Shown one piece after another: positions 1-8,918 of a stretch of DNA of 60,364 nucleotides. Under the pieces are notes generated by a model that saw only the letters and a program-made list of their open reading frames with translations, made no database searches and had not been told where the DNA came from. The position numbers and the translations under genes are program-made. The stretch is from Verrucomicrobiota bacterium (GTDB lineage Bacteria > Verrucomicrobiota > Kiritimatiellia > UBA8416 > JABMPJ01), in contig JABGQM010000005.1 in the NCBI GenBank assembly GCA_018648805.1, positions 113,433 through 173,796 of the forward strand, given 5' to 3'. Within the stretch, counting starts at the first letter, position 1. Every line of letters starts with the position of its first letter.

Positions 1-1
1 T

Positions 2-400
2 TTTGGTGCCAAGGGCTCCATTCCTGTGACCGGACCGCGTGTGGGGGCGCCTGTTAGTGCGCATCAGCCCATTATCATGCCGGCCGACTTCAACGGCACA
101 CTGTGGAAGACCCCCAACCACTCCGGAAGCGGTACGGTCGTGCTCGTGGCCAGCAGCTTCATGGCCGACTACCAGGCCGGACTGTGGTCAGCCGCGGTGG
201 TCTCCCGCGACCCTGCCGGCGACAATGTCCTGCCGCTTGGAAATGGGCGAATCGTGGACCCGTATCACGAGCGTCCGGCCATACGCTTCGATACGCTGGG
301 TACAACCTTTCGGCCGGGCCCGGTCTACTTTGTGATCAAGTACAAGGATGGTCGCCGTTATCCGTGGTACCTCCCCGATCCGGGCGTACGTACCGAGTAG
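2..400 (+). CDS. C-terminal end of an unidentified protein (5'-truncated by window edge)
   Basis: The reading frame is open from base 2, so the gene begins upstream of the window and only about 132 C-terminal residues are visible. The visible part has many beta-prone stretches (GTVVLVASSFMADY, RFDTLGTTFRPGPVYFVIKY) and no cysteines, which would fit an extracellular or periplasmic beta-rich domain, but I recognise no family. An internal GTG at 26 could be misread as a start; translation upstream of it continues without a stop and looks equally protein-like. Its stop codon abuts the stop of the convergent acyltransferase gene with no base between them. Confidence 0.6.
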   Translation, partial: FGAKGSIPVTGPRVGAPVSAHQPIIMPADFNGTLWKTPNHSGSGTVVLVASSFMADYQAGLWSAAVVSRDPAGDNVLPLGNGRIVDPYHERPAIRFDTLGTTFRPGPVYFVIKYKDGRRYPWYLPDPGVRTE

Positions 401-1135
401 CTACCGCTGCCGTTTGAGTGTGGCGGGGGTGCCGGTGGCGACCGCCATGGCGGGGATGGGGTGAGTCACGAGGGCGTGCGCGCCGATCACGGCGCCGTTG
501 CCGATGTCGGCGCCGTCGAGGATCGAGACACGTGTGCCGATCCAGGCGCCGTCGCCGATGGCGATACCTTTGCCTGCGGCGATGGGTTGGCGGATGACAC
601 GCGGCTCATCGGGCGCGGTACCGTGCAGCCCCCCGCCGACGAGGTAGGTGTAGGCGCCGATCAAGATGTCTTCGCCCAGGGCCAGTCGGCTGTCCGTCGC
701 CAGCAGGCAGTTGCAGCCGATGTCGCAGCCGCTTCCGATCTCAATCGTGGCGTTGCGGGCGCGGATGATGCTGTTGCGTGAGAGGACGACGTTGTCGCCG
801 ATCACGATGCGCGAGGCCTCGCCGCGTGCATCCAGCACGCAGCCCTCATCAATCATGACGTTCTTGCCCAGCGTGATCTGCGGGCCGCCGCGCAGCGTGA
901 CGTTGCGCCCCATCACCAGACCGCGTCCGACCGATCCGAACAGGGCCGGATAGAAGAGCCGCCGCAGACCGATGCCGACCATGCCGCTGCGACCCGAGCA
1001 GAGCCCGCACAACACTTCATACTGTAGACAGCGCCAGAACGAGGGACGCCCCACCACGATGCGTGCATAATCGCGCAGACCCGAGCCGTGGCCGGTTGCC
1101 ATCTGCTTAATGTCTGTGTCCCTATCCTGCATCAT
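401..1135 (-). CDS. Left-handed beta-helix (hexapeptide-repeat) acyltransferase
   Basis: A 244-residue protein of the WcaF/LpxA-like acyltransferase class, likely adding an acetyl or acyl group to a sugar of a surface polysaccharide. Residues from about 80 to 235 are imperfect hexapeptide repeats of the [LIV]-G-x-x form (for example ITLGKNVMIDEG, IVIGDNVVLS, IAIGDGAWIG, ADIGNGAVIG) that build the left-handed helix; the His in GGGLHG is a plausible catalytic base. The ATG at 1135 overlaps the upstream gene's stop as TGATG and has AGGA upstream, so I prefer it to the in-frame TTG at 1138. It is the last gene of a translationally coupled operon with the flippase-like and radical SAM genes. The acceptor is unknown. 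Confidence 0.85.
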   Translation of the reverse strand: MMQDRDTDIKQMATGHGSGLRDYARIVVGRPSFWRCLQYEVLCGLCSGRSGMVGIGLRRLFYPALFGSVGRGLVMGRNVTLRGGPQITLGKNVMIDEGCVLDARGEASRIVIGDNVVLSRNSIIRARNATIEIGSGCDIGCNCLLATDSRLALGEDILIGAYTYLVGGGLHGTAPDEPRVIRQPIAAGKGIAIGDGAWIGTRVSILDGADIGNGAVIGAHALVTHPIPAMAVATGTPATLKRQR

Positions 1136-2151
1136 CAATCCTGCTCATCTACGCCACGCAGTGAAGCAATATCGTGGCCCATGGTAGCACCACCGGGCTG
1201 ATGACGATAGTTGAAATAGACCCCCCAGCCGAGGGCGGAAACAATCAGGGTCTTGCAGCGCAAGAGCAGGGCGGCGCTCACCGCGATCGACTGCGGCACG
1301 CCCACCAGCCCCAGAATGACCACGAAGCTGCCCTCCCACAATCCTATGCCGTTCATTGAGAGCGGCAGCAGCGATACGAGGATGATCAACGGCGTCACCA
1401 GTATGAGGTCCAGCAGGCTGACCGGGCAGTTGAGCGCGCGGCAGGCGCAGTAGACGTTGATCCCGGTCAGGATATGAAATGAGAGCGAGAGCAGCATCAC
1501 GCCGACAAAATGGTTGCGCTCCTGGCGGAAGGAGAGCAGGGCGTGGTGCGCCTTGTCAATCTTGGTGCGCACGCGGGCAAGACGGGCCGGCAGCAGCGCG
1601 AGCCCCCTCTTGAAGAGGCGACGCGACCCCAGCACCAGCAGCACGCTGATCAGCCCCCCCGCTACGAGCAGCAACGTGACACGCATGCGCCCCGCCTGCA
1701 CCACGCGGTGATTGCTCAGGGCCAACAGGCCCACCATCACGATCAGGGCAAACAGACCCGTCAATCGCTCAATCAGCACCGAGAGGTAAGAGGCCTTGAA
1801 GCTCTCCAGGCGGCGTCCCAGCAGGTAGCCGCGTACGGCGTCGCCGCCGACCATGCTTGGCAGAAAGTTACTGAAGAAGTAGCCCACCAGGTAGAGCCCG
1901 AACAGGCTGCGCAGCGGGACATCATGCCGTCGCTCGCCGAGCAGCATGCGCCACTTGATGCAGCTCACGCCAATCGCCACGAAAGAGATCGGGAAGAGCA
2001 GGAAGGTGTACCACGGATCGAGCGACGTGAAGTGGTTGGCGATATCCGCGACGCGGACGAAACGGAGAATGACCACCACAAAGAGCGCACTCAACCCGAT
2101 CTTCAACACGCCAAGGGCCATTTTGCGGCGTTTCTGCGCGCGGTCCATCAT
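1135..2151 (-). CDS. LPG-synthase-TM / UPF0104-type flippase-like membrane protein
   Basis: A 338-residue polytopic inner-membrane protein with about 7-8 hydrophobic helices, matching the lysylphosphatidylglycerol-synthetase transmembrane family (UPF0104, AglD-like). Visible family traits are the basic N-terminus, the SNFLPSMVGGDAVRGYLLGR segment near residue 95 and the C-terminal SMNGIGLWEGSFVVILGLVG segment. Family members are linked to lipid or polyprenol-glycan translocation, but this role is poorly established. Its start overlaps the stop of the radical SAM gene as TAATG and its stop overlaps the acyltransferase start, so the three are likely co-translated. Confidence 0.85.
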   Translation of the reverse strand: MMDRAQKRRKMALGVLKIGLSALFVVVILRFVRVADIANHFTSLDPWYTFLLFPISFVAIGVSCIKWRMLLGERRHDVPLRSLFGLYLVGYFFSNFLPSMVGGDAVRGYLLGRRLESFKASYLSVLIERLTGLFALIVMVGLLALSNHRVVQAGRMRVTLLLVAGGLISVLLVLGSRRLFKRGLALLPARLARVRTKIDKAHHALLSFRQERNHFVGVMLLSLSFHILTGINVYCACRALNCPVSLLDLILVTPLIILVSLLPLSMNGIGLWEGSFVVILGLVGVPQSIAVSAALLLRCKTLIVSALGWGVYFNYRHQPGGATMGHDIASLRGVDEQD

Positions 2152-3581
2152 TACGACGCCATGCGTTTGGCGCGGCGTACCAGTACCACGAGCTGCTTGA
2201 GGCTGACCGGCCAGATCTTGAAGAAGTAGGCGTAACTTTTCCAGCCGCCGTAGACAAAACGGTAGAGCCCGGTCAGCGGCCAGTTGATCATTCGCTTCAC
2301 CAGCGGCAGCAGCCAGGGGAAGTTGACCGTGAAGGCAAAGAGACGTTGCAGGTTGCGCGCCTGCAAGGTGGCTTTCGCATTCGGTAGCGCCAACGCCGGC
2401 TCAATGTAGGAGGTCGGCATGTTGGCCAGGTATTCGCGCAGATCAGACGAGATCAGCCCCTTCTGGATGCAGTCATCGTACACCTCGGTGCCGGGGTAGG
2501 GCTGCAGGAAACCCACGGCGGCGTAGTCGGGCTTCAATTTGGCATTCAGCTCAAGCGTCCCGATATCGGTCTGAATGTCCTGACCGGGGATCCCAATGAT
2601 GTTGTGCGTACGGATCTTGAGGCCGGCTTCCTTGATGATGCGTACGGCCTCGAACAGCTTCGCATTGGTGATGTGCTTGTTGAAGATCTCGGAGCGCACT
2701 TTCTCATCGCCCACCTCAACCCCGATCGCCACCGAGACGCAGCCGGCCCGCTTGATGTCGGCCATCATCTCCTCGGAGGTGGTCTCAGCCCGCACGAAGC
2801 AGGTGAACGGCACGCCGATGTCGCGCGCGTACTTCTCGGAGAACTCCTTGATCCACTCGGGATGCAGCGTGAAGATGGAATCCTCGAACTTCACAAACTC
2901 GAGCTTGCCGTGCGACTTGATCTCTTTCAGCTCGGCAATCACATGATCCACCGAGCGCCGCCGCTTGTGCGGATTTTCACCTTTGTAGAGCCGGTTGAAG
3001 GCGTTGTTGACGCAGAAGGTGCAGTTGAACGGACAGGAGCGCTGCGTCACCACCGAGGCGATGATGTAGTAGTACTCCGGTTGGCCCGATTTCATGAACG
3101 TGCGGTCGGGCAGGGGCAGCGTATCGAGATCCTGCAGCAGCGCCCCGCGCGGATTCTTCTCAATGCTTCCATTGGCATGCTTGATCCAGAGATTGCCGAT
3201 CCCGGCCGGGGCCTCCTTGCGGTCGAGCTGCCCGCAGAGCTCAAGGAGAGCCATCTCGCCTTCGCCAATACAGATGGCATCCACGCCAGCTTCTTCGATC
3301 AGGTCGGGCGCGTAGGTGGGATGCCACCCCCCGAAGAGGCAGAACGTATCGGGATAGCGCGCCTTGATTTGTGCGGCCAGCTCGAGATAGCTCAGCACGA
3401 AGGCGGTCGGTGTGGAAAAGGCGATGATCGTGGGCGTGCCGTCCGCCAGCACATCGCAGACCGTCTCAGCGACCGCCTCGATGCCAAACACCTCGTGCCC
3501 CGCCTTCTTGAGCACGCTCGAGATGGTCATGGCGCCGGTGTACTGGGTGTCCGTATCTAAAATGGGAAAAACGACTCGCAT
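2151..3581 (-). CDS. Cobalamin-binding (B12) radical SAM protein
   Basis: A 476-residue radical SAM enzyme with an N-terminal B12-binding Rossmann-like domain (about residues 1-135) and a radical SAM core carrying CPFNCTFC, the CxxxCxxC that holds the SAM-bound [4Fe-4S] cluster. The core continues with VAIGVEVGDEKV and IKEAGLKIRTHNIIGIPGQD, both typical of the BchE/HpnJ-like clade. Such enzymes methylate or rearrange unreactive carbons; the substrate here is not identifiable, but coupling to a flippase-like and an acyltransferase gene suggests lipid or glycan modification. The open frame extends 31 codons further upstream; I use the ATG at 3581 because the B12 domain begins there (MRVVFPILDTD) and the extra N-terminus is Cys/Gly-rich and unlike the family. 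Confidence 0.88.
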   Translation of the reverse strand: MRVVFPILDTDTQYTGAMTISSVLKKAGHEVFGIEAVAETVCDVLADGTPTIIAFSTPTAFVLSYLELAAQIKARYPDTFCLFGGWHPTYAPDLIEEAGVDAICIGEGEMALLELCGQLDRKEAPAGIGNLWIKHANGSIEKNPRGALLQDLDTLPLPDRTFMKSGQPEYYYIIASVVTQRSCPFNCTFCVNNAFNRLYKGENPHKRRRSVDHVIAELKEIKSHGKLEFVKFEDSIFTLHPEWIKEFSEKYARDIGVPFTCFVRAETTSEEMMADIKRAGCVSVAIGVEVGDEKVRSEIFNKHITNAKLFEAVRIIKEAGLKIRTHNIIGIPGQDIQTDIGTLELNAKLKPDYAAVGFLQPYPGTEVYDDCIQKGLISSDLREYLANMPTSYIEPALALPNAKATLQARNLQRLFAFTVNFPWLLPLVKRMINWPLTGLYRFVYGGWKSYAYFFKIWPVSLKQLVVLVRRAKRMAS

Positions 3582-3664
3582 AACAGGCCCAGACGATAGG
3601 TGCCCAACCTCCTCACAGCAAGCAAATTGTCGACAACCCATGCCCCCTGATCTATCATCTCCCC

Positions 3665-4408
3665 GTGAATACAAAACAAAAAACCACTGCTCTCTGTCTC
3701 TCTATCACGCTTGCCGCCTGCCACCTCGCTGGCGCGGCAGGCCCCATCTCGGCCTGTCGTCCCGCCGCCGGCGATTTGCGAATCGGGGTCCAGCTGCGCG
3801 GACTCGAGCTGGATGCCTACGAATACGACAACCGCGATATCGTCGCGAACAACGCTCTCGAACAGGAAAACCTGATCCTCGAGTATGGCCTCACCGATAG
3901 TCTCTTCGTGGCCCTGCGCTTTGGGACCATCTCCTGGGATCCCGCTGCGGACGGGGGACGTGAATTCGACGAAGGTACCAGTTGGGGTTTTGGCGTGGGG
4001 GGGTCCATTCCGGTCTATGCGCCGGCCAACAGCGACTTCAACGTCGCGATTGGCTGGGACTTCTTTTACGACCAGGCCGATCCGGATCCGCTCAACCGAA
4101 CCGCTGGTGATGTGTTCTTTGGCGATGTCGAGTGGTGGCAGACCAGCCTGGCCGGCCACTGCACCTGGCGCAACCTGTGCGGCTACGTGGGGACACGTTA
4201 TACGCAGGTCGACCTGACCTATAGCCATGATAGTCGCGCCGGCATCCGCCGTGGCGGTTTCCAGGAAGATGAACCGATCAACTTCTTTGTCGGGGCCGGG
4301 GCCACCTTCTTCGATGCCATTGTGCTGCGCGGCGAATGGCAGTTCACCGATATAGAGGCCTACGAACTGAGCCTCGCTTACAACCTGCCCCTGGGGGGAC
4401 GCCGATGA
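3665..4408 (+). CDS. Exported outer-membrane beta-barrel-like protein
   Basis: A 247-residue protein starting at GTG with a signal peptide (basic MNTKQK, then a hydrophobic stretch to about residue 24). A LAAC tetrad at residues 16-19 would fit a lipobox, so a lipoprotein is an alternative to ordinary signal-peptidase cleavage. The rest alternates aromatic and polar residues in short strands (NLILEYGLTDSLFVALRFG, YTQVDLTYSH, YELSLAYNLPLG), as in small beta-barrels. No family is recognised. The next gene overlaps it by 4 bp (ATGA) and encodes a protein of the same kind, so the two probably form a unit. It is divergent from the radical SAM gene, with 83 bp between the starts. Confidence 0.6.
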   Translation: MNTKQKTTALCLSITLAACHLAGAAGPISACRPAAGDLRIGVQLRGLELDAYEYDNRDIVANNALEQENLILEYGLTDSLFVALRFGTISWDPAADGGREFDEGTSWGFGVGGSIPVYAPANSDFNVAIGWDFFYDQADPDPLNRTAGDVFFGDVEWWQTSLAGHCTWRNLCGYVGTRYTQVDLTYSHDSRAGIRRGGFQEDEPINFFVGAGATFFDAIVLRGEWQFTDIEAYELSLAYNLPLGGRR

Positions 4409-5139
4409 ACCACGCCACACCCATCACCTGCGCGCTGCTTTGCAGCATGGCGCTTGCCGCCTTCCTGCCGCAATGTGCCGCTGCCGAACCCCCGCGCGCC
4501 GTGGTCGGCTACCGCTTCGAGCATATCGAACGCAACGAGTTTGATGACACCAACCCGATTCGGTCCGATTTCGACTGGGGTCGTTTCGCCGGACAGCGCC
4601 ATCTGCTGACCTTTGGTATGCAGAACATCGCGGGCGGCTATGTCGGCGGTCTGCTCGGCCCCGCCACGCACGAGGTCCACAACGGCGAGGGCGAGACGGT
4701 CGAATACGACACGGTCTGCTTTGGCGTCGAAGCTGTCTGGCACTGGCTCCTCCTGCCGCAACAAGGGGTAGGCGGGTTGATCGTCACGCGCGGTCTCATG
4801 ACCACCAAGGACAGTGGCCACATTACCGAGGTGTCGCGTGATGAGGTCACCGTCGACAGCCGCTCCGAACTCTCCTGGTGGGAACTCTCGCTCCTGGCTG
4901 CCCTCACACACACGCGCGATCAGTTGAGCCTGCAGGCCGGCCTTGAGTATGTGATGTGGAATGTCGACCAGGCGTGGTCGCTCACCACCGGCAACACCAC
5001 AACCGATCTCGAACCCGATACAAGCCTCGGCCTCCTCCTCGGCGGCCGCTACCAGTGCACTCAGGATATAGCGGTCACCTTCGACGTGACCCTCGTCCAT
5101 CAGGTTTCGTTCCGCACCGGTGTGACGTATGAGTTCTGA
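4405..5139 (+). CDS. Exported beta-barrel-like protein, partner of the preceding gene
   Basis: A 244-residue protein with a signal peptide (MNHATPITCALLCSMALAAF, cleavage near CAAAE). The mature part is strand-rich and ends VSFRTGVTYEF; a C-terminal Phe after alternating hydrophobics is the usual signature of an outer-membrane barrel recognised by BamA. The ATG at 4405 overlaps the previous stop as ATGA, which fixes the start; an open frame reaching back to 4336 lies inside the preceding gene. Function unknown. Confidence 0.6.
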   Translation: MNHATPITCALLCSMALAAFLPQCAAAEPPRAVVGYRFEHIERNEFDDTNPIRSDFDWGRFAGQRHLLTFGMQNIAGGYVGGLLGPATHEVHNGEGETVEYDTVCFGVEAVWHWLLLPQQGVGGLIVTRGLMTTKDSGHITEVSRDEVTVDSRSELSWWELSLLAALTHTRDQLSLQAGLEYVMWNVDQAWSLTTGNTTTDLEPDTSLGLLLGGRYQCTQDIAVTFDVTLVHQVSFRTGVTYEF

Positions 5140-5197
5140 GTTCTTGATGACGCTCCATGTTGTTCCTGCTAGAAATGAGTCCGAGAGGATATAGCCA

Positions 5198-5926
5198 ATG
5201 GCGGAGGTAGCCTATCCACAAGTCATGACGGACCTGGAGACGCTCAGTTCCGCCGAGAATTACAAGAAGTGGCTTTACTCAAACGTCGAAGACGTTCTCG
5301 GAAATCGAATTCTTGAGATCGGAAGTGGCATCGGGAATATGACGCCCTTGCTCGGGGCACATGGCAAGATGCTCGTGACCGATATGGATGAGGCGTACAT
5401 TCAAACCTTGCGAGGGCGGTTTGACGGCGATCCTGACATGAGCGTACATCCGTATGTTTTGGGCGGCGAGGATAATGCCATTCCTGAGTTCATCCGTGCG
5501 TTTGAGCCTGACACCATCGTCTGTCTGAATGTCCTGGAGCATGTAGAGGACGATATGAATGCTGTCAGGACAATGGTGGATATGCTTGCGCCTGGTGGGC
5601 ACCTGGTGATGGTCCTTCCCGCCCTGATGGTCCTTTTTGGTGACTTGGACCGCCAGTATGGCCATTTTCGGCGGTACAATCGATCCGCGGCTGTCCGTCT
5701 GGTCGCTGCACTTCCCCGTGCGTCGCTGATCCGAAACCGCTACATGAACCTGGTGGGTGTTGCGGGCTGGTGGGTCAATCACGTGCTCCTGAAGCGGACA
5801 CAGCTCAGCCCTATGCAGGTTCAGACCTTTGACCGCTACCTGGCTCCCATCGCCAGGTTCTGTGAGCGTATTGTTCCGCCTGCCTGCGGGTTATCCCTGG
5901 TTGTATGGATCAGAAAGGACGGCTGA
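5198..5926 (+). CDS. Class I SAM-dependent methyltransferase
   Basis: A 242-residue protein with the SAM-binding motif I ILEIGSGIGNMTPLL (about residues 47-61), an acidic motif LVTDMD and the post-motif CLNVLEHVEDD, placing it in the Methyltransf_11/23-like class. The C-terminal half (FGDLDRQYGHFRRYNR) resembles methyltransferases found in polysaccharide clusters. A GAGAGG ribosome-binding site lies about 10 bp before the ATG. The next gene, also a methyltransferase, begins 3 bp after its stop. The substrate is probably a glycan or lipid intermediate, by context only. Confidence 0.85.
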   Translation: MAEVAYPQVMTDLETLSSAENYKKWLYSNVEDVLGNRILEIGSGIGNMTPLLGAHGKMLVTDMDEAYIQTLRGRFDGDPDMSVHPYVLGGEDNAIPEFIRAFEPDTIVCLNVLEHVEDDMNAVRTMVDMLAPGGHLVMVLPALMVLFGDLDRQYGHFRRYNRSAAVRLVAALPRASLIRNRYMNLVGVAGWWVNHVLLKRTQLSPMQVQTFDRYLAPIARFCERIVPPACGLSLVVWIRKDG

Positions 5927-5928
5927 GC

Positions 5929-6855
5929 ATGGATCCACAGGAGACAAAGGATTGTCCGCTATGTGGTCAATCGAATCCGCGGGTGCGGTACCAGTTTGAT
6001 GCCTGCGCGATCGTAAGGTGCCGTTCGTGCGGCCTCATGTGGCTGTTCCCGAGGCCCCTGCTCGAGGATCTCCAGGAGACCTATGGCAAGGATTACTTTG
6101 CGAACGAACGTTTCATGTCCAACCAGAATGAGTACCTGTACGGGTACCATGACTATATTGCCGAACGCATCAACAAACAGTTTGGCTACAAGAAGACGGT
6201 TAAGAAGACCAAAGCACTGTTGCAAGCCCAGCCTGACGGAAACAAAGCGCCGACATGGCTGGATGTGGGCTGTGGGCTTGGATACCTGATGGATGTGGCG
6301 TTTGATCAGAACTTCGAGGTGCATGGTATCGAATTCAACGCGGCTGCCGTCGCCTATATCAACTCGAAGTATCGCTATCCTACCATGCTGGGGACACTCG
6401 AGGACATGCCCCATGAGCGGAAGTTTGATGTCATCAGCATGATGGATGTAGTGGAGCATTTCCGGGATCCGTTTGCCAATTTGCGCAAGGCACGCGAACT
6501 GATTGAACCCAACGGTTACCTATTGCTCTCAACCATGGATAGCGATAGCCTGATGTCTCGCTTCCTCGGGAAAAGGATGGAGGACTTCAGAAGGACGGAG
6601 GAGCATCTCTACTTCTTTTCACGTGCCACGATGGCACGCGTTCTGGATGAATGTGGTTGGGAATGTGTCGCGATGGAGTCCATAGGACACACGTTTCAGC
6701 TTGAATTCCTTCTCGATAGACTTGCGCTTGTCAGTCCATTTGTAGCCCGCTTCATTAAGGCGTGCATCTACCCGAAGTGGTTACTCGAAGCCAATTTATA
6801 CTGTAATCCCGGAACCAAGTTTCTGGCATACGCCAAGCCTAAACCCGCGCTGTAG
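5929..6855 (+). CDS. SAM-dependent methyltransferase with N-terminal zinc-ribbon-like motif
   Basis: A 308-residue protein opening with two CxxC pairs (CPLCGQ and CRSCGLMWLFPRP), as in zinc-knuckle methyltransferases of polysaccharide clusters, followed by the SAM-binding motif WLDVGCGLGYLMDVA and the downstream ISMMDVVEHFRDP. I choose the ATG at 5929 because AAAGGA lies about 10 bp upstream; an in-frame ATG at 5905 would overlap the preceding methyltransferase. The two form a tandem pair, probably acting on the same surface molecule. The C-terminal region (VSPFVARFIKACIYP) is hydrophobic and may be membrane-associated. Confidence 0.85.
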   Translation: MDPQETKDCPLCGQSNPRVRYQFDACAIVRCRSCGLMWLFPRPLLEDLQETYGKDYFANERFMSNQNEYLYGYHDYIAERINKQFGYKKTVKKTKALLQAQPDGNKAPTWLDVGCGLGYLMDVAFDQNFEVHGIEFNAAAVAYINSKYRYPTMLGTLEDMPHERKFDVISMMDVVEHFRDPFANLRKARELIEPNGYLLLSTMDSDSLMSRFLGKRMEDFRRTEEHLYFFSRATMARVLDECGWECVAMESIGHTFQLEFLLDRLALVSPFVARFIKACIYPKWLLEANLYCNPGTKFLAYAKPKPAL

Positions 6856-6877
6856 ACGTTTCGGAAAACCCCGAGGA

Positions 6878-8815
6878 TCACTCCCCGCCTTCTTCAAGGG
6901 GGCGTTCCAGATCCAGTACGAATGCGCGCCCATTGTCGGTGCGGTTGTAGCTCTGCGAAAGCCGTTGCACCTTATCCTGGAACGCCAGGGACTGCCGGGC
7001 TGATTCCCGCCGCCATTCACCCATGCTGCTCTCGTTCTTATGCTGCAGCCGCTGGCCAAACTTGTGCTCCTGAAACGCCGCCTCATCGCTGTATGAATAG
7101 AGAATATACCGGATCGACTGCTTTCGGAGATACGTCGCGATGGCTTCGGGTTCGGCCTGGCAGTTGAGTCCAGGTGGCGGACTCATGCCCCCCGGCCAGT
7201 CGATCAGATAGACGGTATTGCGCGAAAAATCAAGAAACTGAGGTTGAGATAGGCGCGCCAGCACCGTGGCCCCCACCGGGAGCGTCGTCTGTAGTTGAGC
7301 TACGGAACATCGATCCTTTGTCAGAGCCGCACCACTCGCCTGCTGCAGGCCGGATCTCGCCAGTCGTGTGTAATGTCGGACCGCTTTTCCGCCATGGGTC
7401 CACGTGACAAAGATCAGAAGGAGGACGGTTGGCAGGTACGTGTAGACGCCTGTCCGGCGTCCGGGTTTGGCCGCAAGCGTTCTGAACGCATACAGCGCTG
7501 TGGATAGCAGGAAGATCGAGGCGGCGTAAACGTAGGGGAGGGTGTGGCGGGGGATATTGCCCCGGCTGCTCAGAGACATCAGGCAGATCGGAGCTGCAAT
7601 CCAAGCGGCCACCCACGCGGTGATGGCCACACGACGCTCCGATCGAGCCGACGTGAGGAATACAATGACTCCCGTTGATACCAGGCCGACAAGGAAGAGG
7701 GTGGAGGTAAACAGGTTCTCTGCTAAGTGAAGGATAAGCTCCCATGAGACGAGGAGGGTCATGCGGGGGAAAAACCCATAGCTACTGCCGTCCAATCCCC
7801 GGCCCAGAAAGGGGTATAGAAAGGTGTCGCAACTCATGCGCATCCGGATCATCCAGGGAAGTAGGCATAGTGCGGTCCCTAAGCCCACGAGAATGAGTCC
7901 TATGAGCTTTCTCCGAAAGGTCTCCCGATAGCCGCAGAGGCACAACAGAACTATCCCGACGCCGCAGGGGGGGATATATGAATGTTTCAGTGAGCAAATG
8001 CCCGCTGCGATCACTGCAACCGGCACGATGTCCCGCATCCCCTTTGTTTCGTGAGCTGATGCAAAGGTCTCGAATAGGGCGTAGAACAGCGCCAGCCCGG
8101 TCATGACGCTCGAAATGTTAACAATGCCCTGATACGGCAGATAAATGATCTGACAGCAAAAGAGAACGAGAATAATGAGATCCGGGCGCGCCTGTCTTCG
8201 TGCGCCGTGTGCGACGACGAGGCCTAGAAACACAAGCCACCCTAAGATGAGGTCCGTTGCCCGGAGCGCTGTCGCCCCCAGCTTGAGCAGGTAGATGGCG
8301 TGCAGGTAGCTCTGTCCTCCAAATGACATCAGGCCCCGTAGGTTGAACGGGTCGATACCCGTCGTACCCGTCTGCAGCATTCTGTGAGGGAAGCTTAGAT
8401 AGGCATGCAGATCATCGTGTGGGTTGATGCGCACGGATTGCACGCTGAGAAACGTGATGCCCACGAGCCACATGAGCAGAATGCCCGCTATCACGACGCC
8501 CCACTTGTAGATGGATTTACCCGGCCATAATGTGCCGAAACGGCATGCTTCAGATCTCTTGAGGTAGACAGCGAATGCAGCCCCACCGATGAGCAAGCAG
8601 CTATGTATGGCAAGCGGCGTGATGAGGGCGAATAGATTCTGAATCCCCGCCAGCGCCAAAACGAGTGCCATGCCCCAGCCTGCCAAAAGTCCCCAATGGG
8701 GAATCTCTTTCCTGCGCAGAAGGGCGGCAAGGATATATCCCCAGCCTATGAAAACCAAGTACATCAATAGCGAGAAGAGGATGCTGGACGTGGATATCGA
8801 TAGAGTCATATTCAT
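6878..8815 (-). CDS. Polytopic membrane protein, glycosyltransferase-like (unassigned family)
   Basis: A 645-residue protein with roughly a dozen hydrophobic helices and a hydrophilic C-terminal domain of about 140 residues. The first extracytoplasmic loop, VRINPHDDLHAYLSFPHRML, holds paired acidic residues, as polyprenyl-phosphate-dependent GT-C glycosyltransferases do after their first helix. I cannot assign a named family. It lies head-to-tail behind another polytopic gene on the same strand and converges on the methyltransferase pair with 22 bp between stops, all consistent with a surface-glycan locus. No clear Shine-Dalgarno precedes the ATG at 8815. Confidence 0.6.
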   Translation of the reverse strand: MNMTLSISTSSILFSLLMYLVFIGWGYILAALLRRKEIPHWGLLAGWGMALVLALAGIQNLFALITPLAIHSCLLIGGAAFAVYLKRSEACRFGTLWPGKSIYKWGVVIAGILLMWLVGITFLSVQSVRINPHDDLHAYLSFPHRMLQTGTTGIDPFNLRGLMSFGGQSYLHAIYLLKLGATALRATDLILGWLVFLGLVVAHGARRQARPDLIILVLFCCQIIYLPYQGIVNISSVMTGLALFYALFETFASAHETKGMRDIVPVAVIAAGICSLKHSYIPPCGVGIVLLCLCGYRETFRRKLIGLILVGLGTALCLLPWMIRMRMSCDTFLYPFLGRGLDGSSYGFFPRMTLLVSWELILHLAENLFTSTLFLVGLVSTGVIVFLTSARSERRVAITAWVAAWIAAPICLMSLSSRGNIPRHTLPYVYAASIFLLSTALYAFRTLAAKPGRRTGVYTYLPTVLLLIFVTWTHGGKAVRHYTRLARSGLQQASGAALTKDRCSVAQLQTTLPVGATVLARLSQPQFLDFSRNTVYLIDWPGGMSPPPGLNCQAEPEAIATYLRKQSIRYILYSYSDEAAFQEHKFGQRLQHKNESSMGEWRRESARQSLAFQDKVQRLSQSYNRTDNGRAFVLDLERPLEEGGE

Positions 8816-8881
8816 TGATGATCATTTCGTGAGGATGCCCGGCAAGCCTTCTGCCGCCACCCCCCGCTTGCCGGCAGGTCC

Positions 8882-8902
8882 CCACCGGCCTTGTGCCGGT
8901 GG
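8882..8902. repeat. REP-like hairpin, copy 1 (CCACCGGC ... GCCGGTGG)
   Basis: A perfect 8-bp stem CCACCGGC/GCCGGTGG around a CTTGT loop in the 103-bp gap between two minus-strand genes. The same core recurs at 16603, 16709 and, inverted, at 16874, each flanked by further shared bases. It has no T-run, so it is a dispersed palindrome rather than a classical terminator. Confidence 0.75.
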
Positions 8903-8918
8903 AACCGAAGATCACCCC

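Noticed and set aside
2604..3560. 318-residue open frame antisense to the radical SAM gene
   Set aside because: No recognisable motif; the opposite strand has the full B12-radical SAM layout.
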